From Macrotis lagotis (taxonomy: Eukaryota; Chordata; Mammalia; Peramelemorphia; Peramelidae), in NCBI RefSeq assembly GCF_037893015.1, contig NC_133666.1, positions 568,682,389 to 568,746,388 of the forward strand: a stretch of DNA of 64,000 nucleotides, read 5' to 3'. A program made the position numbers and the translations under genes. The notes beneath the pieces are model-generated. The model saw only the letters and a program-made list of their open reading frames with translations, did not search any database and had not been told where the DNA came from. Below, one piece after another: positions 21,631 through 32,560 of this stretch (position 1 is its first letter; each line of letters begins with the position of its first letter).

Positions 21631-22365
21631 CCTACGCTGGGACTGGTTTTGGGGTGCTTCCTGAGCTTTGGGGACACTCCCATAAGGGTCTCAGTGTGTG
21701 AGGCTCTGTCCTCCCTCCTGGTCTGTGAATGACCATGACCATAAGCGCCTCCCTCTGCCAGGGGGCGAGGTGGGGGGGCCCTGCTGTTCTATGGGGGGGG
21801 GGCCTAGACTGCGATCAGGATCTGAATGTGGTCGGAGCCCCAGAGTCCTGTTCCAGAGGCAGAGGACAGAGCTTACCAGTCTCTCTTCACTCCTCTCCAT
21901 CAGCTCAATGGGCTCATGCCCTGGGGGCTCCTGCTTATTAGCTCTGCCTGCTTCTGCTTCAAGGTCTGGGCTGCAGAAAGACCAAGTTGTTTGCTGTGTA
22001 CCCTGAGGGCTGGGCTCCATGTGCTAGCTCTGGCAGAAGTCCCCTGCTGTTCCCCCACTTTGTGCCCGGTGCTCCCCCGGGGTGCAGCTCAGGAGACTCC
22101 CCCGCTGCTGTGAGCCGAGGCTCCCAGTGCCCTGGGGTTGCCTCTGGGAGGCTGAAGTTCTTTCGCTCTGGCAGGCCGCCCCTACAACCCCGGGGAGCAG
22201 AGCCTTTCTGCTCTTTACCAGGTTACCTTGAGTAGGAGAACTGCCTCACTGGGTCCCTTTGTGCGTTTTGTCTCTTGAAAGTTTAGTTAGAGTCCTTAGC
22301 TTATGAGTTTTATCAGAGAGCTCCTAAGACTGGATCCCTTCTTGTAGCCATCTTGGCTCCGCCCC
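21631..22365 (-). promoter_or_regulatory. GC-rich 5' UTR of the half-LINE
   Basis: It runs from the 5' end (AGCCAAGATGGC, a YY1-like motif in L1 promoters) to the ORF1 start, about 735 bases, much richer in G, C and CpG than the rest of the window. By analogy with L1 it would have been the internal promoter. Overlapping open frames on both strands here (for example 21691-22020 and 21698-22006) are a by-product of high GC. Confidence 0.65.
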
Positions 22366-22379
22366 CCAGGTAATTTTTT
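22366..22379. repeat. Target-site duplication of the half-LINE, right copy
   Basis: CCAGGTAATTTTTT, identical to 19163-19176. Old L1 ORF1 sequence resumes after it. Confidence 0.88.
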
Positions 22380-23310
22380 TTTTTGATCTAGACTTTCTGA
22401 TATTACAATGATTCCTAACTTATCTCTCTAAGATCTGTTTCCCAGGATGTTGTTTTACCAAAAGATATTATACATTTTCTTCAATTTTTTTCATGCTTTT
22501 TTTACTTTGATGGTCTCATAGATTCATTGGTTTTTATTTGTTCAAATCTAATTTTAGTGTTTTATTTTCTTCTATGATTTTGTGCTTCCTTTTCCAGGTG
22601 GTCAATTTTACTCTTTGTTGAGTTGCATTCCATTTCCAATTGACTGAAGTTAATTTTTTGAAAAATCACATTATTTTTCCAGTTGCTTATTTTTACTTTA
22701 AAAGGAGTTGATTTCTTTGATCAATTTTTAATAATTTTCCTGTATGACTCTCATTTCTTTTTTCAATTTTTCTTCTTCCTCTCCTCTTTGGTTTTAAATT
22801 TTATTTTTAAGCTCTTCTATGAATTTGGAGTAGAGTTCAAATCATAGACTCTTTTAAGTCTTCCCCCATGGGCAATTTTTCACTGTTTTCTTCTTACAAG
22901 GTGGCATTGTTATCATCCTTATCTGAATAGTAGCTTTTTTATCGTGAATGCTCTTTAAGGTTTTTTGCTCATTTTGACATGACTGAACTCTGATCCTTGT
23001 GTATGGCAAGTATAGACTCAAGCTTTTCATCCTGGGGCTAGGGTCCAATCCCTTGCTTGCAGTTGGCCAAAATGTTACCTATGCAGTCTAGGTATTGGCT
23101 TTGCAGAGGTTTGTTTCATTTTTTATATCCAGGTTCTGGCTATGTAGTGATTTGTTCTTATCTGAATCCTGTCTTTTAGACTCTGTGTGTGGTTGGGACT
23201 TTCCTTGCTGGCTTACTATATAGCTGCCAGCACCAATGCTGTTATTAAGCTGTCAGGACCTGGACTTCATTCTGGCTAAAAGTTTCCTGTTGGATTTCCC
23301 ACTTTCCCAC
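22380..23310 (-). mobile_element. Old L1, part 3: ORF1 N-terminal half and 5' UTR
   Basis: It continues the L1 of 15,864-19,162 on the other side of the half-LINE. The ORF1 coiled-coil region (about 22.4-22.85 kb, with repeated 'caatt...ttttgaa' heptad wording) is followed by the 5' UTR (about 22.86-23.31 kb). The 5' UTR is of the same type as 35.1-35.58 kb (shared 'cctatgcagtct', 'ttgcagagg', 'ccaggttctg'). The sense frame is destroyed. Confidence 0.7.
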
Positions 23311-23314
23311 CTAG

Positions 23315-24060
23315 GTTGGTTAATAGGACAAAGTGCTAAATTGTCAATGCTGGAGGGGATGTTGGTAAAAGGAGATATTAATGCATTGTTACTATAGCTA
23401 TAAACTGACTTAATAACTCTGTAGAGCAAACTGAAACCATATGCAAAGGGATAAATTACCATTCATACCCTTTGATTCTGTGATACCATTGCTAGATCTG
23501 TTTCCCAAAAGAGATCAACAACAAAAAGCAAAAGAATTTGTATATATTAAAATATTTTTACCAACTATTTTCAGGTTGCAAAAATTCAAAATAGAGGAGA
23601 TATCTGTGAGTTTGGGAAAGGATTTAATGTTATAGTATTTGATTATAATGGTATACTGTTCTGCAATATATAACAGAAAGTGAAATATACTCTGTAGAAA
23701 GAAATGCCAATGGTAAGATGATCCCTTGTGAATAACTTATTATGATCCAAGACAAGTATGAGGGACTTATGAAAAAAGATGCTATCCAAACACAGAGAAA
23801 GAACTCATGATGATGATGTCTGCATATAGATTTACCCTTTTTATTACTCCTTCCTTCCTTCCTTCCTGTCCTCCTCTTCCTCCTCCTCCTCCTCCTACTA
23901 CTACTGCTACTACTGCTACTGCTGCTACTGCTGCTACTATTTTCTTTATGCTTGATTTTTAGAGTTCTTTTTTGTTCTTTTATTACCAAAATAACTTTTA
24001 TGGAAATATTTTGCATGATCACACAAGTATAATCTATATATAAATACTTCTCAGTGATGG
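23315..24060 (+). mobile_element. L1 3' end (ORF2 tail and 3' UTR), 5'-truncated
   Basis: It follows the plus-strand order of the ORF2 C-terminal end ('accattcataccctttgattctgtgataccattgctaga' near 23460) and the 3' UTR ('agatgctatccaaacacagagaaagaactcatgatg' near 23780, 'gcatgatcacacaagtataa' near 24015). It joins the 5' end of the old minus-strand L1 head-on. Confidence 0.6.
23848..23939. repeat. CCTT / CCT / CTACTG compound microsatellite
   Basis: Successive tetra-, tri- and mixed trinucleotide runs in the L1 3' UTR. On the minus strand it produces an artefactual poly-Ser/poly-Arg frame. Confidence 0.93.
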
Positions 24061-24813
24061 GGATTAAGGAGGTGACAAGAACACAAATTATTAAAGTTGA
24101 ATTTTATAGAAAGAAACTCTTCTTTGGACTTCTTGAAGTGAATTTTGGTTTTGTTATATCAAGTGTTAAATAATTAAGGGACTGAGAAATTTTTGTCATG
24201 GAACTGATGAGGAGTTATATTAGTTTAATAAAGTGCTGAGAAAGTATGGCAGCATCAGTGGGAGAATGGGAGAGGGAAATAACATTGTAGCAGTAAATCA
24301 TGTTCTTAAAATAATGAACTCTGAGTAATCCTATGAAAAGATAATGTTTTTAATAAAGCAATCTAATTCTTACCCTAGAGGAAAAAAAGTACTAAGTTTG
24401 GATTCAAATTTAAGCTTTTGTTCAAATTAAAGATCATTTCAGCAGTCATAATTTTAAGGAAGAGCTAGCTTTTGAAAGATGCGAGTATCTGTAGAAGCTA
24501 GTCATCTATGAAGCCACTAGTTTGCAAATCACATTAGGAAATGCTACTATAGAATTTTGAGATAAAATCCATCACAGAAGGTTTCTTTCTTCTGCTGCTA
24601 TCAAAAGCAGGGGCTATCTTTCACAGCAGTCTCATGGAGTGGACATCCTTCCCTATGTAGAACTCTTTATGTTTCATATGAAAACATGACATGTATTTTC
24701 AAATAAATGCTTATATAAATTATGAATTGTTCTCTGTATTTGATATGTACTTCATGATCTGAAATGTGATTTTTTTTTCTCAAACCACATTTGTCATTAA
24801 TTGGCTTAAAAAT
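24061..24813. other. Unassigned sequence
   Basis: No repeat family, exon or RNA gene was recognised. Confidence 0.45.
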
Positions 24814-24822
24814 AGACATTCC

Positions 24823-25008
24823 TGGGACAGTTAGGTGTGCAGTGGATAGAGCATCAGCCCTGGAGTCAGGAGGACCTGAGTTCAAATCTGGTCTCAGACA
24901 CTTGATAATTACCTTGCTGTATGGCCTTGGGCAAGCCATTTAACCCCATTTGCCTTGCAAAAACCTAAAAAAAAAATAACAAAACAAAACAACAACAACA
25001 ACAAAAAC
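24823..25008 (+). repeat. Marsupial SINE with 9-bp target duplication
   Basis: A full-length SINE (GGAGTCAGGAGGACCTGAGT present intact) with a long A/CAA-rich tail, flanked by AGACATTCC at 24814-24822 and 25009-25017. Confidence 0.93.
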
Positions 25009-25017
25009 AGACATTCC

Positions 25018-27164
25018 ACTAAATATACTTCTGCCATACAGGTCAGCCTATCTTCTAACTTTCCAAAATTTTCTTAAAACTTTAGTTATTATCAATTGAA
25101 CGACTTCTGAATATCACCAAATTTGCCAAATTTAGTAAAGTCTGTTTTTTAAATAATATAATTCTTGAACAGATAATAAACTGAACAGATAATAAAAATA
25201 GTAATTACTTAAATTTATATAAAAAAATCTTAATTACTCAAATAAATTTACTTTTACTTATATAGAAAATGCATTGTGATCTATGCATATATTAATGCTA
25301 ATTGTTATTTTTATATTATCTACCACTTCTCTAGCCTGTATTGATGAAAATAGGAAATTGGAATATCAAATATTATTGGTAAAATGAGATTTGAGAATTT
25401 CCTTAGGTTTATGGTTCTCAATTGTTGTGAACCAATCCAATTTTTTTCTATACTATATTAAGAGATCTTTATACATTTCCAAAGTAAACAATTAATGCTA
25501 AGGTGTCAAATCCATCAACCAAGGATTTAATCAATAAATCTTCTCATTGTACTTAAGGTAACAAAAAGGATACTCTAACCCCAATGAATCCTTTATCATA
25601 CTAGAACAAGTAGTAAGTTATTTGGAACAAATCAGTAAATCAATCCAAAGGAGCTAAACTACATCTGAAAAGTCCTCAATCAATTTAGAAGAAGAACAAA
25701 ATAGATGACATAAAATGGCAATATATGGAATGAATTGAGAAACAGACTCATGTCAATCCTGAGGATCTTACATTTAAAAAATTGAATTGAGAATTTTTAA
25801 TTGTCCAGTTTTAGATTGTCAATGGTGGAAGTTGCTGTAATCAAGATAATGAGAAGAAATCACTTGGGGGATAGGAGGAAAGAATGTCTTTCTCACACTT
25901 TACATGACCAAAGGACATATTTGTGTACTTTAAAGTGTTACAAGATTCAGAATTTTTTATTGAATATGATGTTTATGCAGAATATGAGTGTCTGATTTAA
26001 AAAATCCACATCAGATGCCAAGAAATAGAAAAAAATAAATGAAGCCAATTCTAGATGACAATAAAATGCAGAAGTAAGTTTTACCTTACCTGAGTAGGAA
26101 CTTAATAAAGAATTAAATAAGGAGGGGAAGGAATTCAGTATTTAAAGTACTGAAATTAGTTCCTTGTCATATGATATTAAGAAGATTTAATGTATTGGCC
26201 ATTAAACTCTGTACATACTTAATGGATATGATATCCAAAACTTTTAGGAATACATTTTGGACCAATTATTCAAATCAAATAATGCCATGTACATCAATTC
26301 AATCCTTAAGCTACTATGTAAATATTAGATAGGATTATTAATACATAAGTAAATATTCACTTATGAAAAACTAATAAATTTGAACTGATTAATAAATTCC
26401 AATTAATAATCAAAGGGAGAAACACATCAGTGAGGGGTTCATGGTCTATGCTATTTTTAATCCCATATACTGTCTTCTTAGAATACTATTTGGAAAAGAA
26501 ACCTATTTCCTTTATAGGAATCAATTTACCACTGCAAAAAAGGATTTGTGATAGTTGATGAGATTTTTCCTATATCCTTTAAGTAGGAAAGTGATTTCCC
26601 ATCAAGTTCAAGTTTACTATATCCCTTCTCTCCAAAATTGACATTTTTTCCTGTCTGCTTTAGTGGTTTTTATGGTTTGTAATATAAGGAAGGAAACCAA
26701 AAGTCATTAGCTTTAAAAATAATTTTATAGAAAAAGAAATTTCTTGCTTGAGGAAAATGGTGCAGGTATAGAGTTTGTTGATATATTGAGCTCCACAGGA
26801 ATTATAAAGAAAATTGTCAAGTATAATTCATTAGTGAATCTTTCCCTTCTGTACACTAATTTATCCTACTCTGTATCCTGGCTCCTTTCAGTTTTTATTG
26901 ATCAATCTCCTTCTATTGTCTTTTTCTACTGAGAATAAAATCTGCATGGACATTTATTTCTATGTAGTACTCTGGACCTGCTATGTCCCTTTAGTAATAA
27001 CAAGCTCAGTTTTTAGGTACAAAGCTATGAAAACCCTTCCTACATATGGTTTTGTTTTTCTGAGAGTAATGCATCAGTTCAACAGAAGGATCACAAGATA
27101 GAACAGATCTCCATAAGATAACAGATAATGTCAAATAAATATTTCCTGAAATATATTGGAAAAA
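25018..27164. other. Unassigned AT-rich sequence
   Basis: About 2.1 kb in which I recognise no repeat or gene. Short open frames at 25801-25995, 26744-26932 and 26898-27101 have no recognisable domain. This is one of the longest apparently non-repetitive stretches in the window. Confidence 0.45.
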
Positions 27165-27542
27165 CTTCCAGTAAAATGGTTGAAAGAAACTAGGATTAAG
27201 CTCTCTTGAATTTCCCTCAGAGTCAACATCAATTAAGTCTTTTAACAGAGTTTGGAGACAAAGAACACACAAAAGAAAGAGAGAGAAATTTTGTATAGCA
27301 AAGTCTGCCAAAGAGTGGGGCATGGGTGTACCCAGCTCAGGGAGCAAAGACCCAGCACACTGGTGGAGGAATGAGATGAGGAACTAATCAGAGATCCTTG
27401 ACTGTAGAGTGGAAGCTTTGAAGTTAGGACTTAGTTACACACTAGGCTGCTCCAGCTCTGCTGCCCAGGAACACATTGAACCAGCACAGTTGGTCTTACA
27501 ATTTCATATCACAAGAATTGGGAAACATACATTCCCAAGGCA

Positions 27543-27544
<2 letters not shown>

Positions 27545-27604
<60 letters not shown>
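27545..27604. repeat. (GA)n microsatellite
   Basis: About 60 bases of GA repeat inside the L1-type 5' UTR. It creates an artefactual Arg-Glu run in the open frame at 27409-27615. Confidence 0.95.
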
Positions 27605-27607
<3 letters not shown>

Positions 27608-27899
27608 TTCCTTAGTTGTTTGTCCTCTTAGCAGTTCCTTGGATTTCCAAATACGTACAGCCCAGGCCAGTAAGTATGCCCCTAGAATTCACAACACCAA
27701 AGGTCTGAAAGCAATTCCCTCTTCCAAAACAAGAAACTTGAGATAAGTAACGAAACTCAAAAAGAATAAAGATGGTCTGAGAAAAATAGCATCTTTTGAA
27801 AGTTACCTTGGAGATAAGGATGGCCAAAATACAAGCTCAGAAAACACAAATGTGTGTGTTTGTGTGTATGTATGTGGGTATGGAGAATGTGAATTGGCC

Positions 27900-28780
27900 T
27901 CAAGACCAGAAGAATTCCTTAGAAGAAGTCAGAAAGTACTTTAGAAATCAAATGGAAAAATTGGGGAAAAAATGCAAGAGAAAATTACCAACTTGCAACA
28001 AAATGTAACAAGAAAAAAAAATCCTTTAAAATATAATAGAACAGATGGAAAAGAGATAAGAAAACTCTCTGAGGAGAACAAATCCTTCATACAAAGAATG
28101 GAATTCAGGGAGATTAATTGATGAATTTACAAGAAACCAGGATTCATTACTTCAAAACCAAAAAAATTAAAAATTAGAAGAAAATTTGAAACATCTCATT
28201 GAAAAAACAACTGATATGGAAAACAGACTTAGGGAAGATAATTTAAAAATTATTGGAACATCTGAAAGTCATGATCAGGAAAAGAGCCTGGACATCATTT
28301 TCAAAGAATTACTACAGGAAAATTGCCCTGATATTCTAGAAGCAGAGGGAAAAATAGAAATGGAGAGAATCCACTGATCCCCCCAAGAAAGAGATCCCAA
28401 AAAAACAACCCCTAGGAATATTATAGCTAAGTTCCAGAACTCCCAAGTCAAAGAGAAAATATTACAAGCAGCCAGAAGGACACAGTTCCAATATCAAGGA
28501 GCTACAGTCAGGATCACACAGGACTTAGCAGCAACTTCATTGGAAGCTCATAGGGCTTAGAATGTAATATACAGGAAGGCAAAGGAGCTTAGAATGCAAC
28601 TGTGAATCAACTACCCAGCAAGGCTGAATGTCCTCTTACAGGGGAAAAACATGGACTTTCAATGAACCAGGGGAATTTCAAATGTTGCTGTTGGAATGGC
28701 CAGACCTGAACAGAAGGTTTGATCTTCAGATACAGGACTCAGGTGAAGCATGGAGATTGAAGGAGAGGGGGAAAATATGG
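27900..28780 (+). pseudogene. Half-LINE ORF1, second copy
   Basis: Coiled-coil sequence (about 27900-28200) leads into a 63-codon open stretch (28186-28377) with IEKTTDMENRLREDNLKIIG and SHDQEKSLDIIF, differing from the first copy by only a few residues. The RRM and C-terminal region follow in shifted frames, with stops at about 28375 and 28557. It is a degraded ORF1p-like RNA-binding protein gene. Confidence 0.7.
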
Positions 28781-29263
28781 GGGACTTGATGATGAACTGC
28801 ATGTATTCCTGCATAGAAAAATGACACTGATAATACTCATATGAACCTTCTCAGTTAATAGAGCAGGTAGAGGGAGCATTTATAGTTGAAGCACAGGAGA
28901 AAGCTGAATTTGAAGATTAAATATGGTGTAAAAATGGATTCAATAGAAAAAAAGGGAAATGTAATGGGAAAAAAGAAAAAGGAGAGGGGGGAATACTCCA
29001 AGGTATCTCATATAATAAGTTTTTTCTTTATTACAATGAGCTGTTGCAACGATATGGAAGGGGGGATGTCAAGGGGGAATGAGGGAATCTTTGATCTCAT
29101 CAGAGGTGGCTAGGAGAGGAAACAGCATATATACTCAATGGGGTATAGACATCTGGAGTAATAAGAAAAGTGGGGGACAGGTGGAAGGGGGGATGTGAGT
29201 GATGGAGGAGAGGATGAACCATGGGGGGAGAGTGGTCAGATATAACCCATTTTCCTTTTTACT

Positions 29264-29403
29264 TCTTGCAAGGGGCTGGGATTGGATGGCCTATCCAGGA
29301 CCATAGGGCCAGGTGGATGCTGGGCCTAAGTTGTGGTAGGGGTGCTCGGGGTCTCTTGGCTGCAGGACCAGGGATCTGTCTGCCGTGCCACTCAGATACC
29401 CTG
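29264..29403 (-). repeat. SINE-like module 1, second half-LINE copy
   Basis: Reverse complement of the 19889-20030 module: it starts CTTGCAAGGGGCTGGGATTG and ends 'ccgtgccactcagataccctgcag'. Confidence 0.65.
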
Positions 29404-29611
29404 CAGTAGAGTCAGAGTGAAAGGAGAGTGAAATATATAGTACATGGTAGTGGAGAAATACGAAAGGAGGGAGTTGCAATTAGCAATGGCAATGGTGGAA
29501 AAATATGGAAGTAACTTTTGCCATGGACTTACCATAAAGAATGTGATCCACTCATGACAGAGTTGATGGTGTTGCAACAAAGATTGAAGCACATTTTTTA
29601 TTATTATTATT

Positions 29612-29758
29612 ATTTGGGGGGGGGTTTGCAGGGTAAATGGGGATGGGTGGCCTGCCTGGAGCCGCATAGCAGGGTGATTGTTGGGTATCTGAGGCTGGAT
29701 TCGGACCCGGGTGCTCCTGGCTCAAGGGCCAATGCTCTGTCCATCACCCAGCCACCCC
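29612..29758 (-). repeat. SINE-like module 2, second half-LINE copy
   Basis: Reverse complement of the 19537-19680 module (GGTGCTCCTGGCTCAAGGGC near 29710). A long G-run starts it. Confidence 0.75.
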
Positions 29759-29814
29759 TACTATTATTACTATTTTATTTTATTTTGTGTCTTTTTTTTT
29801 TCTTTTTCTTTTTC

Positions 29815-29952
29815 TTTTTTGCAGGGCAGTGCGGTTGGAGTGGCTTGTATTTCACATGGCTGGGTGCTTGTTGGGTGTATGGGGCCGGATATGGGCTCGG
29901 GTGCTCCTGGATCCAGGGCTGGGGCTCCGTCCATTGAACCACCTGGCCATAC
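29815..29952 (-). repeat. SINE-like module 3, second half-LINE copy
   Basis: Reverse complement of the 19345-19489 module, ending ACCACCTGGCCATACCTATA. Open frames on both strands across it are by-products of its GC content. Confidence 0.75.
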
Positions 29953-30189
29953 CTATAATTATTACTATTATTTTTTTAATTTTAATTTTTTTCTCTCCCC
30001 TTTACTTTATCGCTCAAGCAAGTCTATATTTTGTGGGGGGAGGGGGTATTCTGTTTACTCATAAACAAGAATATTTTATTAATATATAAAAACATTATTT
30101 GCACAAAAAGAGAATGAATAAATATTAAAAAATAAATAAAAAATAAAATAAAATAGAACAATTGGAGATGATAACTGTTCTTTTAAGAA

Positions 30190-30930
30190 TAAAAGACCTC
30201 TGAAGTAGAGTCAAGATCTTGGGAGGGAGGACTAGAATGCTCCTAGAATTTTTCCCTTCATGTCGTTAAATGAAATCTCTTCACAGACATTAAAGTTCAA
30301 AAAAAGTTCTCATTTCTAAACATAGAGTATCTCCAGTGGAGATCTTTCTCTTCAGGGGGAAATGAGAAGTAGAACCAAGTTAGGTGGAAGAGCTGGAAAG
30401 GCAGTGGAAGATGTAGTTAGAGGCAGACCTTAGCCCAGGTTCTGACAGTTAAATTGTATGGCAGCAGGAAATGGCCCAATTCCAGAATAAGTCTGAGCCC
30501 TGTGAACACAGATAGGACTCAGTATAGAATAAACCACAGTTTAGAAAGAGCCTGGAACTAAAGGACCTGATTTGCATAAGCATCTCCTGGGATGCATAGG
30601 CAATTGGAAAGTGCTGCATGAGGGACCAGATGCCAGCCCCAGTACAAAATGTTTGGGACTACAATTCTTATACCCCAGGAACAGAGCTCAAATATCACAA
30701 TGAGCAAAATATAATGATTGCTTATCATAACAACTATTCAGATCGTGATAATAAAAAATATCTACTCAGAAGAAGAAAGGCATAACAAATTACTTCCATG
30801 GGAGGTCTCAAAGGAATTTATGAATTGGACTTGAATCTGAAATCTCATGGAAGGGCCTTTAAGGTAAAAAATCAAAGAGGAGAGGAAGAAGAAATAATAG
30901 GGAAAAAATGAGAGCAAGAATGACAGGCAA
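30190..30930 (+). mobile_element. L1 5' region (5' UTR and start of ORF1), copy 1 of 2
   Basis: It begins near an L1-type 5' end ('gagtcaagatcttgggagggag', about 30210) and ends in early ORF1-like sequence ('aatcaaagaggagaggaagaag' near 30870). It is followed directly by a second L1 5' region in the same orientation that repeats the same order of motifs. Confidence 0.6.
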
Positions 30931-32310
30931 CATGAAGCTAACAAGCTCCTGGAGCTTTTCCCCATACAATTTTAGATGAGCCCCCTATAAAGACATTAAA
31001 ACCACAGAAATAATCAAAAATGTCAAAAGAAGTTTTCAACTTCGGGCAAAAGAGGAAGTAAAGTCACCTAAGCAGAACAGGAAAGCCACTGAGAGACTTT
31101 TAGCCAAAGCACAGCCCAGGTCTCATCATCTAGACAACAGCACAGATTCTAGCTACCAGACATCAGTACACCAGGAATGGTCTGATCCCCAGACAGCATC
31201 TGAACTCTGGTAATACTGGGGTAAAAGACAAAACTAAGCTGGGAACAAATCACTGCATAGGCAGAACCTGTACATGAATGAGGAAACAAATCTCTGCATA
31301 GGCAATGCCTGGACTTATGTAGGAACTTACTGACCAGCAATAAGCTAGGGACCAGGCAAAAGACACTACACAAAAAGCTCAGGACTATACTTCCTATACC
31401 CCAGAGCATAACACTAAAAATGTGTGAAAAAATAAAACTACAGGAAGGTTAACCAATGAAAGTTTCTTTGCAGATAGTAATGCCATTTCATAAGAAGAAA
31501 ACCATAACAAATTACATAACTGGGAAGTCTCAATAGCGTCTAGGAATTTGATTCAAATACTTATAGAAGAGCTTTAAAAAATTTAAAAACCAAAGAGGAG
31601 AGGAAGAAAAAAATGAAAAAAGATATGAGAGTCATGCAAGAAAAGTATGAATACTTGAATAAAAAAATGATGTACTTTAAAACTGAAAATAACCAACTGG
31701 AAAAAATGTGAAAACAAAAAAAATAATCAACTGGAAAAGGAATGCAAATCATCTAAAACTCAAATAAATCAACTGAAATGGGAATGCAACTCAGTAAAAA
31801 AGTAAAATTAGACAACTGGAAAATGAAACAAAAAATCTAACTGAAGAAAATAAAAGTCTAAACATTAGAATTGGATGAATAAAAAGTAATGAGTCTAGGA
31901 GACACCAAGATTCTATCAAACAAAATCAATAGGCTGACAAAATTGAAGAACATATAAAGTACCTTCTAGGAAAAATGATGACCTGGAAAATAAATCCAAA
32001 AGAGTTAATCTATAGATTATTGGTCTTCTAGAAAGCCCAGATTAAAAAAGTTAAAAAATAATTTTCAGGAAGTTGTCAGGGGAAACTGTCTCAGTAGACT
32101 AGATCGCCCACAGGATAAAAACATCAAATTCTAGGATTCTCAAATTAAGGAGAAAATATTAAGAGAATTCAAAAAAGAATCAATTTAAGTTCAAAAGCAC
32201 TCAATTGCACTCAATTGATTGCACTCAATCAGAATTAAACTGGACTTAGTAGTTTAAACATTAATGGACCAGAGGGTCCGGGATTCAATATCTGTCAAAA
32301 AAAAATTCTT
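30931..32310 (+). mobile_element. L1 5' UTR and ORF1, copy 2 of 2
   Basis: The 5' end lies near 'caagctcctggagcttttcc' (30948) and the 5' UTR extends to about 31560, with 'caaagaggagaggaagaaaa' near 31591 repeating copy 1. A Lys/Glu/Asn-rich coiled-coil region (31.6-31.95 kb) and the RRM region follow. ORF1 is not open in any frame. It runs straight into ORF2 C-terminal sequence at about 32310, skipping most of ORF2. Confidence 0.6.
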
Positions 32311-32560
32311 CAAATCACTACTGATTAGAGAAATGTAAATTAAAACAACAAAGGGGTATCATCTCACACCGATTAGATTAGCCTAGATGAGAAAAAGGTA
32401 AGACAGTCAATTTTGGAGAGGTTGTGGAAGGATTGAGACATTAATGCATTGCTGGTGGAGTTGTGAATGGATTCAACCTTTCTGGAGAGCAATATGGAAT
32501 TTTGGGCAAAGAACAATAAAACTGTTCATACACTTTGACCCAGCCATTCCAATTATAGTT
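32311..32560 (+). mobile_element. L1 ORF2 C-terminal fragment
   Basis: It matches the plus-strand wording of the ORF2 tail ('gaaatgtaaattaaaacaac', 'gcattgctggtggagttgtgaatggattcaacc'). It corresponds to the Cys-rich C-terminal segment seen at 53.9-54.1 kb, but that motif is degraded. Confidence 0.7.

Larger units (their letters stand above)
19177..22365 (-). mobile_element. Complete half-LINE (HAL1-like): L1 5' UTR, ORF1, no ORF2
   Basis: The element is 3,189 bases long with a 14-bp target duplication. Its 5' end on the minus strand (GGGGGCGGAGCCAAGATGGC) is L1-type, and its 3' end (A-rich, ATAAAAATAAATTTT) is nearly the same as that of the 53-60 kb L1. From 5' to 3' it has a GC-rich 5' UTR (22365-21631), an ORF1 homologue (21630-20512) and a 1.3-kb 3' region (20511-19177). 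ORF2 is absent. The 3' region holds three SINE-like modules in antisense to ORF1. A second copy of the same design lies at 27,165-30,155. ORF1-only L1 derivatives are known as HAL1; membership of that class is inferred from structure. Confidence 0.82.
27165..30155 (+). mobile_element. Second half-LINE copy (HAL1-like), plus strand
   Basis: Same design as 19,177-22,365 in the opposite orientation. It has an L1-type 5' UTR (27165-27900, beginning near 'ccagtaaaatggttg'), an ORF1 homologue (about 27900-28780), no ORF2, then a 1.35-kb 3' region with the same three antisense SINE-like modules in the same order and with matching inter-module sequence, and an A-rich end near 30155. The 5' UTR differs from the first copy and no clear target duplication was found, so the 5' limit is uncertain. 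It carries more indels than the first copy. Confidence 0.75.

Noticed and set aside
21691..22235. Several overlapping frames on both strands around 21.7-22.2 kb
   Set aside because: They lie in the GC-rich 5' UTR of the half-LINE, where stop codons are rare by composition; none resembles a known protein.
23630..24022. 130-codon minus-strand frame with poly-Ser and poly-Arg
   Set aside because: It is the translation of a compound microsatellite inside an L1 3' UTR.
27409..27615. 68-codon plus-strand frame ending in Arg-Glu repeats
   Set aside because: The repeat part is the (GA)n microsatellite and the rest is L1 5' UTR.
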